From contig CAYRMD010000023.1 in NCBI GenBank assembly GCA_964425225.1, forward strand, positions 1-57,586: DNA of 57,586 bases, given 5' to 3'. This stretch comes from BPJU01 sp964425225. GTDB lineage: Bacteria; Planctomycetota; Planctomycetia; Pirellulales; Pirellulaceae. Each line of letters opens with the position of its first letter. The stretch's first letter is position 1. The position numbers and the translations under genes are program-made. The notes under the pieces are model-generated. The model was not told the origin of the DNA and ran no database searches. It saw nothing but the letters and a program-made list of their open reading frames with translations. Shown piece after piece: positions 54,385-57,586 of this stretch.

Positions 54385-54592
54385 CGGCTCCTCCTCGCGA
54401 CGCTGTCCCTTGATGAATAGGACGCTGGGATTTCACATGGTCGCTTCTGTTTATCGATTATAATAAGCCTACACGCCAAGGGAAACGAATCAACGCAATT
54501 CGAGTGTGCCTCCAGCGCGGCCTTTCGAGACGGAACACCTTTTGCCTCAAGCCTCGTTGTGAATATATCCAAGTAGTCGCCCGGTTGGCCTC

Positions 54593-56326
54593 TTACGATG
54601 ACTTTCTCTTGATAAGGCGAGAAAACTCGTTCCAAGGCCGGGCATTGAGAATGTCCTGGGCAGTCAGTCCAGCGCGGCGCGCTTGAAGTACACCATAACG
54701 CATGGCATCCAAACCTTCAATGCTGTGCGCATCGGTACTGATTACCAGGAGAACGCCGTGGTCGCGAGCCGCTGCTGCCTGGACATCGTTCAAATCCAGT
54801 CGGTCCGGTGTGGCATTGATCTCGAGAAACTTTCCAAGCCTGGCGGCTGCTTGAAATACGGTCTCTAAATCGACTTGGTACGGCTCGCGCCGATTGATCA
54901 ATCGGCCTGTTGGATGAGCGATCACGTGCACCGAGGGATGCTCGATCGCCTGCAACATCCGCTCGGTAATCTGACTGCGTGACTGGCGCTGCCCATAATG
55001 GATACTTGCTACTACCCAGTCGGCTGCCGCCAGAACATCGTCGGGCAGATCCATTCCCCCCTTTTCCAAAATATCGCACTCGACGCCTTTGAGAATGGTT
55101 AACTGGCCCTCATATTGTTCGTTCAGTTTCTCGATGTGTCGCCACTGCGCGCGCAAGCGGCGAGGATCCAGTCCGTGAGCCATGCTCACTCGTTGTGAAT
55201 GATCCGTAATCGCGATGTAACGCAGGCCGCGCCGTAGAGCAGCTTCGGCCATTTGCTCCAAGGAGGCACTGCCATCGGAGTCCGCCGTATGCATGTGCAG
55301 ATCACCGCGAATGTCCTCCAATCGAACCAGCTCAGGCAATTCGCCTTGATCTGCCCACTGAAACTCCTGGCGTGCCTCACGCAGTTCGGGGGGAATCCAC
55401 GGCAAGCCCAAAGCCTGATAGACTTCCTCTTCGGTGCGTCCAGCCACGTACGTTTCCCCGCGGAACACTCCGTATTCATTGATCTTCAGCCCGCGCTGCC
55501 GAGCACGAGAGCGTAGTTCGATGTTGTGTGCCTTCGAGCCCGTAAAGTACTGGAGTGCTGCTCCAAAGGATTCGGCGGGCACGACGCGTAAATCGATTTG
55601 CAAAACACGCTTCGTGCGGACCGACATTTTGGTGTCGCCGCGTGCCAGCACCTCATCCACATCAGCGAACGCAGCAAACTGGTCCATGACTCGGTTGGCG
55701 TCTGTAGAAACCACCAACACGTCCAAATCCCCCACCGTCTCGCGACCACGACGATAACTGCCCGCTACCTCGACTTGCTCGACATCAGGAACCTTCCGCA
55801 AGTGCTTCAGCAATTGCTGGACAATCTGGTTAGCATCGGCCCAATAAATGCGCTGTTCGGCCTGCTGCGCTAAAGCTAAGTTATCTAAAATCGCCTTTTC
55901 CGTTTTCTCTCCAAAGCCCCGCAACTGTCGGACACGTCCCTGGCGACATGCCTTCTCCAGGTCCTCCACCGATTGGATGCCCAACTCCTTGTGGAGTGCA
56001 GCAGCTTTCTTTGGTCCCAGTCCCGGGATGCGCAACAGCGCCAGCAACCCTTCCGGTACCTGTGAGCGCAACTCTTCCAACTGTGGCAAGGTTCCGGTCT
56101 TCACTAACGTTTCGCATTTGGCCGCCACGCTTTCCCCGATACCGTCAATTTCCAGCAGACGATTGGGATTTTCTGCCACAATGTCAGCGACCGCCTCCGG
56201 CAGATCGCGTATCACGCGAGCACTATTGCGATATGACCGCACGCGAAACGGATTGGCGCCTTGCAACTCCAATAAGTCCGCGATCAGTTCAAATGTTTCC
56301 GCAATTTCGGCATTAGTGATTGCCAT
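54593..56326 (-). CDS. polX: DNA polymerase X family with PHP exonuclease domain
   Basis: A 577-aa protein with AAGGG nine bases before the ATG. Helix-hairpin-helix repeats (IDGIGESVAAKCETLV, LRIPGLGPKKAAALHKELG, LRGFGEKTEKAI) bind DNA. The polymerase active site is AGSYRRGRETVGDLDVLVV. The C-terminal PHP domain has metal ligands in GDLHMHTADSDG, ITDHS, IAHPTGRL and STDAHS and provides 3'-5' exonuclease or AP endonuclease activity. The enzyme fills short gaps in base-excision repair. Length matches bacterial PolX (about 570). Confidence 0.96.
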   Translation of the reverse strand: MAITNAEIAETFELIADLLELQGANPFRVRSYRNSARVIRDLPEAVADIVAENPNRLLEIDGIGESVAAKCETLVKTGTLPQLEELRSQVPEGLLALLRIPGLGPKKAAALHKELGIQSVEDLEKACRQGRVRQLRGFGEKTEKAILDNLALAQQAEQRIYWADANQIVQQLLKHLRKVPDVEQVEVAGSYRRGRETVGDLDVLVVSTDANRVMDQFAAFADVDEVLARGDTKMSVRTKRVLQIDLRVVPAESFGAALQYFTGSKAHNIELRSRARQRGLKINEYGVFRGETYVAGRTEEEVYQALGLPWIPPELREARQEFQWADQGELPELVRLEDIRGDLHMHTADSDGSASLEQMAEAALRRGLRYIAITDHSQRVSMAHGLDPRRLRAQWRHIEKLNEQYEGQLTILKGVECDILEKGGMDLPDDVLAAADWVVASIHYGQRQSRSQITERMLQAIEHPSVHVIAHPTGRLINRREPYQVDLETVFQAAARLGKFLEINATPDRLDLNDVQAAAARDHGVLLVISTDAHSIEGLDAMRYGVLQARRAGLTAQDILNARPWNEFSRLIKRKSS

Positions 56327-56353
56327 TGCCTCGAGCCCTTGTTCGGCCCACGC

Positions 56354-57346
56354 CTACTCATGGAACTCGACTACATCGCCGTCTTCCGGAACATAGTCGC
56401 CCTTGACCACAGTGGCATCATGCACTCGCTTTCCCCATACACGAGCGAACTTTAAATTCCTGGCCAAATCCTTGTGGATCATCTCAGCTACTTCGACCAA
56501 TGTACCTCCACGCCGAATAGTAAACGGCCTGTCACGGTCGGGTTCCTTCTGCCACGGTGCTTTGGTGTAGACGCGCACCACGTCCAGCGCTCGATAGATG
56601 GCATCTCTCAGGGCTTCGAGCCCCAGACCCGTTAGCGCCGAAACCGGATGGCGTTCGAAATCTAGCGAGAGAAACTCGTCCAGCAGTGCGGCACGCTCGT
56701 TTGCGCCGGGCATATCCATTTTGTTCAAAACCAATAAGGTCTGGGTATAGGAAAGACCAACGTCATTTTCGTCAAGATACGACTGCCGCGCCAAACGCGA
56801 CTTCGTCTGCTCAATCCGCTCCAAGACTTCAGCCAACGCGTCTATACCGTCGTCGTTCCCCATGTCCGCCACCAAAAGCACAAGATCCGAACCCCGGATA
56901 AGGCCATGCATATAGGGATCCAAATAATCGCGTGTGATCGGCGGCGTATCGATCAACTGGACCATCACGTCTTGCCACGGCATCATACCGGGCTGCGGTT
57001 CGCGAGTCGTAAACGGATAAGGTGCTATTTCGGGAGTAGCCCGCGTCAAAGCCGCCAAGAGCTGACTTTTCCCTACGTTCGGAGCACCGATGAGGACCGC
57101 ACGCCCTGCACCCTGCCTGGCGATTTTCAAGGCACTGCCACGGCGCGTCCCCGGGCGAGACTGCTGCAGCTCCTTTTTGACGCGACTAATTTTTTGCCGC
57201 AGCTCGGCCTGCAGTTTGTCCGTGCCTTTGTGCTTCGGCAACTCGCGCAACATCCACTCTAAACACCGTAACTCCTCTTCCGGTGTAGACGCGCGTCGAT
57301 ACTCCTGTTCAGCTTTCAAATATTGCGGTGTTAGATTCGCAGGCAT
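56354..57346 (-). CDS. TGS-domain GTPase (Obg/DRG-like)
   Basis: 330 aa from the ATG at 57346 (MPANLTPQYLKAEQEYRRA); an ATG eight codons earlier is possible. After a basic helical N-terminus come G1 GAPNVGKSQLL, G2 around APYPFTT, G3 in QLIDTPPI and G4 NKMD. The G domain is followed by a TGS domain (RPFTIRRGGTLVEVAEMIHKD, then ARVWGKRVHDATVVKGDYV). Members resemble eukaryotic DRG and bacterial YchF/Obg proteins and act in translation or ribosome maturation. It lies 27 bases upstream of polX, so the two may form one transcript. Confidence 0.92.
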   Translation of the reverse strand: MPANLTPQYLKAEQEYRRASTPEEELRCLEWMLRELPKHKGTDKLQAELRQKISRVKKELQQSRPGTRRGSALKIARQGAGRAVLIGAPNVGKSQLLAALTRATPEIAPYPFTTREPQPGMMPWQDVMVQLIDTPPITRDYLDPYMHGLIRGSDLVLLVADMGNDDGIDALAEVLERIEQTKSRLARQSYLDENDVGLSYTQTLLVLNKMDMPGANERAALLDEFLSLDFERHPVSALTGLGLEALRDAIYRALDVVRVYTKAPWQKEPDRDRPFTIRRGGTLVEVAEMIHKDLARNLKFARVWGKRVHDATVVKGDYVPEDGDVVEFHE

Positions 57347-57536
57347 CGCTTCGTGACACTCGCCAACCATCCTAAGAAACCGACCTCGACCAGTTTTTCC
57401 ATCATTTTACCAAGAGCTACCGCACAGGCGCAGTTAGGTCTTGCCGGGCATCATTCTCGCAAGGTCGCCAACCGGCCGCGCGGCTAACACAAGTTGGCCG
57501 GGGGGCGTCAGACGTGTGGATCAGTAATGGTTTAAG

Positions 57537-57586
57537 GAACCTCTGCATAAGTCACCCGTATTGTACGGAACCTTTTAACAAGTCGT
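57537..57586 (+). repeat. Second copy of the AACCTCTRCATAAG repeat, cut by the window edge
   Basis: About 48 bases from 57538 match 49024-49070 with roughly ten differences: AACCTCTGCATAAGTCACCC here, then TATTG and GGAACCTTTT, against AACCTCTACATAAGCCAGCG with the same two later blocks there. Both copies are in the same orientation in gene-free DNA. The copy may extend past the window. Confidence 0.6.

Overview
The window most likely comes from a planctomycete chromosome, probably a Pirellulales or Thermoguttaceae-like lineage. This is inferred from gene content, with no database search. The pointers are giant PQQ-type propeller proteins with TPR regions, an ExbB/ExbD/ExbD operon whose second ExbD carries a zinc ribbon, metal-transporter permeases fused to DtxR-type regulators, a FloA/NfeD cluster, a lysine-tailed HU protein, and intergenic repeats that encode spurious NGRGSV peptides. 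I see no phage, integrase, transposase or CRISPR array; this looks like ordinary chromosome with many gene-poor intergenic stretches.

Layout. 1-299: tandem repeats. 300-4979 (-): a secreted propeller/TPR protein of 1559 aa. 5226-5298 (+): tRNA-Phe. 5299-6135: gene-free, then HU. 7024-17875 (+): a seven-gene run encoding a single-pass membrane protein, ExbB, two ExbD proteins, a membrane-anchored propeller protein of 1224 aa, a TPR plus solute-binding-fold protein, and a secreted protein of unknown function. This is the best candidate for an undescribed system: a proton-driven energiser encoded with its own periplasmic partners. 18130-19733 (-): a LuxR-type regulator and a RegA/PrrA-type response regulator. 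19953-24531 (-): a tightly overlapped deoxyaminosugar cluster (lipoprotein, GNAT, RfbA, WecE-like transaminase, NeuD-like acyltransferase, GT2). 24802-30649 (+): PIG-L deacetylase, aldehyde dehydrogenase, RegB/PrrB-type redox kinase (likely partner of the RegA 8 kb away) and an NHL-propeller protein.

30621-35398 (-): a Mn/Zn ABC importer (lipoprotein, ATPase, two permease-DtxR fusions). 35645-36208 (+): a GNAT protein. 36205-38704 (-): an M16 peptidase pair with complementary lost motifs. 39153-47165 (+): phosphofructokinase, fumarase C, an EF-G, a 29-aa arginine/lysine-rich protein that may be ribosomal, and a penicillin-acylase-family hydrolase. 47589-48515 (-): a beta-hydroxyacid dehydrogenase. 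48516-49493: gene-free and repeat-rich. 49494-54384 (-): an NfeD/ClpP-class protein, a short NfeD, FloA flotillin and a small coiled-coil protein, a membrane-microdomain cluster. 54593-57346 (-): PolX and a TGS-domain GTPase.

Two repeat families punctuate the intergenic regions. One has AACGCAAAGGCGC arms, often as facing pairs. The other has a CCTAACGGTCGCGG box that lies next to the first at three sites. A third, AACCTCTRCATAAG, occurs at 49024 and at the window's right edge.
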